Positions 63,328-64,000 of a stretch of 64,000 nt of DNA are shown here, one piece after another. The stretch's first letter is position 1. Every line of letters starts with the position of its first letter. A program made the position numbers and the translations under genes. The stretch spans positions 1 to 64,000 of the forward strand of contig NZ_NOKT01000019.1 of assembly GCF_002237655.1 (NCBI RefSeq). The letters run 5' to 3'. The notes below the pieces were generated by a model, which had not been told where the DNA came from, searched no databases, and saw only the letters and a list, made by a program, of their open reading frames with translations. Source of the DNA: Streptomyces sp. XY006 (lineage in GTDB: Bacteria > Actinomycetota > Actinomycetes > Streptomycetales > Streptomycetaceae).

Positions 63328-64000
63328 GTGACGAACTCGCTGCGACCGAACGGCGACCGCAAGGCGCCACTTCCCCCGGCCCGGCCACCGGCCGACGGAG
63401 TGCCGAGCCCGCGCTCGCCGCACAGCCCGCAGAAGAAGCAGAACGGCAAGCAGCGCGACGCGTTCTTCGACAACGCCAAGTACCTCGCGATCGTGCTGGT
63501 GGCCATGGGCCACGCCTGGGAACCGCTCAAGGGCGACAGCCGCATACTCGAGGCCGCGTACCAGGTCGTCTACGCGTTCCACATGCCGGCGTTCATCATC
63601 ATCTCCGGCTACTTCTCCCGCAGTTTCGACATGCGGCCCGACCGGCTGAAGCGCCTGATCACCGGCGTCGCCGTGCCGTACATCGTCTTCGAGACGGCCT
63701 ACCCGCTCTTCAAGCGCTGGATCGACGAGGACCCGGGCCAGGACATCAGCCTGCTCGATCCCTGGTACCTCACCTGGTTCCTGGTCGCGCTGTTCGTCTG
63801 GCGGCTGACCACCCCCGTCTGGAAGCTGGCCCGCTGGCCCCTGCCGCTCGCGCTCGGTCTCGCCATGCTGGCGACCGTCAGCCCCTCGATCGGGGACGAC
63901 CTCGACCTCCAGCGTGTGCTGCAGTTCCTGCCGTTCTTCGTGCTGGGCCTGTCGATGAAGCCCGAGCACTTCCACATGGTGCGCCGCCGCTCGGTGCGGA
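63328..64000 (+). CDS. Membrane acyltransferase family 3 protein, N-terminal part (continues past window)
   Basis: 224 codons from GTG 63328 (GGGAGGG upstream) to the right edge. A disordered basic head (~1-48, PHSPQKKQNGKQ) is followed by DAFFDNAKYLAIVLVAMGHAW, where the histidine is the conserved catalytic residue, and then FHMPAFIIISGYFSRSFD, WYLTWFLVALFVWRLT and other transmembrane helices. This is the Acyl_transf_3/fucose-4-O-acetylase-like family that acetylates sugars or lipids at the membrane. Substrate unknown. Confidence 0.85.
   Translation, partial: MTNSLRPNGDRKAPLPPARPPADGVPSPRSPHSPQKKQNGKQRDAFFDNAKYLAIVLVAMGHAWEPLKGDSRILEAAYQVVYAFHMPAFIIISGYFSRSFDMRPDRLKRLITGVAVPYIVFETAYPLFKRWIDEDPGQDISLLDPWYLTWFLVALFVWRLTTPVWKLARWPLPLALGLAMLATVSPSIGDDLDLQRVLQFLPFFVLGLSMKPEHFHMVRRRSVR

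Overview
The window is a piece of a high-GC Streptomyces chromosome. The evidence is the very high third-position GC, the many GTG starts, and a backbone that follows the rne / mreB-mreC-mreD-PBP2-RodA / ndk / folC / valS / clpX-clpP2-clpP1 / tig order known from Streptomyces (from memory, the S. coelicolor SCO2599-SCO2620 neighbourhood). Nearly all backbone genes lie on the minus strand. Two integrated conjugative elements of the AICE type (actinomycete integrative and conjugative elements: rolling-circle replication plus FtsK-like DNA translocase) interrupt this backbone.

Region 1 (1-8954) is backbone and strain-variable genes: the N-terminus of RNase E/G, a radical-SAM-linked DUF2344 protein, a repeat-built membrane protein, a DUF2975/XRE pair, a GAF-ANTAR protein, a secreted serine hydrolase and a large Mrr-nuclease/TerD fusion. 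Region 2 (8944-29036) is AICE1, about 20.1 kb. A large serine integrase has inserted it into the 3' end of a B12-binding radical SAM gene. The element brings its own diverged but nearly synonymous copy of the last ~33 codons, so the host gene is repaired at attR, while the native tail and its terminator lie stranded at attL. AICE1 holds int, a 55-aa ORF, an HUH Rep (start region apparently frameshifted), a zinc-ribbon microprotein, a small membrane protein, an FtsK/Tra translocase, a GntR regulator, regulatory/kinase-like cargo and a type I restriction-modification operon (hsdR-hsdS-hsdM) flanked by a DUF2510 protein and a PD-(D/E)XK-like protein.

Region 3 (28929-50972) is conserved backbone: radical SAM enzyme, CYTH-CHAD protein, the rod/sporulation wall cluster (rodA, PBP2, mreD, mreC, mreB), ndk, DUF4233, folC, valS, a proline/glycine/glutamine-rich membrane protein, a small secreted protein, clpX, clpP2, clpP1, tig and tRNA-Pro(TGG). 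Strong hairpin terminators follow mreB, valS, clpP2 and tig. Two copies of a Streptomyces-type dispersed intergenic repeat lie just beyond the valS and tig terminators.

Region 4 (51168-59887) is AICE2, 8.67 kb, a compact pSAM2-like element in tRNA-Gly(TCC) bounded by perfect 46-bp repeats. It encodes a tyrosine integrase, Xis, an HUH Rep with an inserted DnaJ-type zinc module, small Spd-type transfer proteins, a TraB-like translocase and a GntR/KorSA-like repressor whose upstream region carries four TCTAGA-centred operator-like sites. Downstream of the repressor are a GC-rich repeat block and a striking 152-bp nested inverted repeat, candidate cis-acting replication or transfer sites. Region 5 (59888-64000) returns to backbone: a PQQ-repeat serine/threonine kinase, a 64-aa membrane protein and the start of a membrane acyltransferase.

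No rRNA or CRISPR array is visible. The most unusual features are the gene-tail replacement at AICE1, the nested inverted repeat in AICE2, the defence cargo of AICE1 and the Mrr-TerD fusion.
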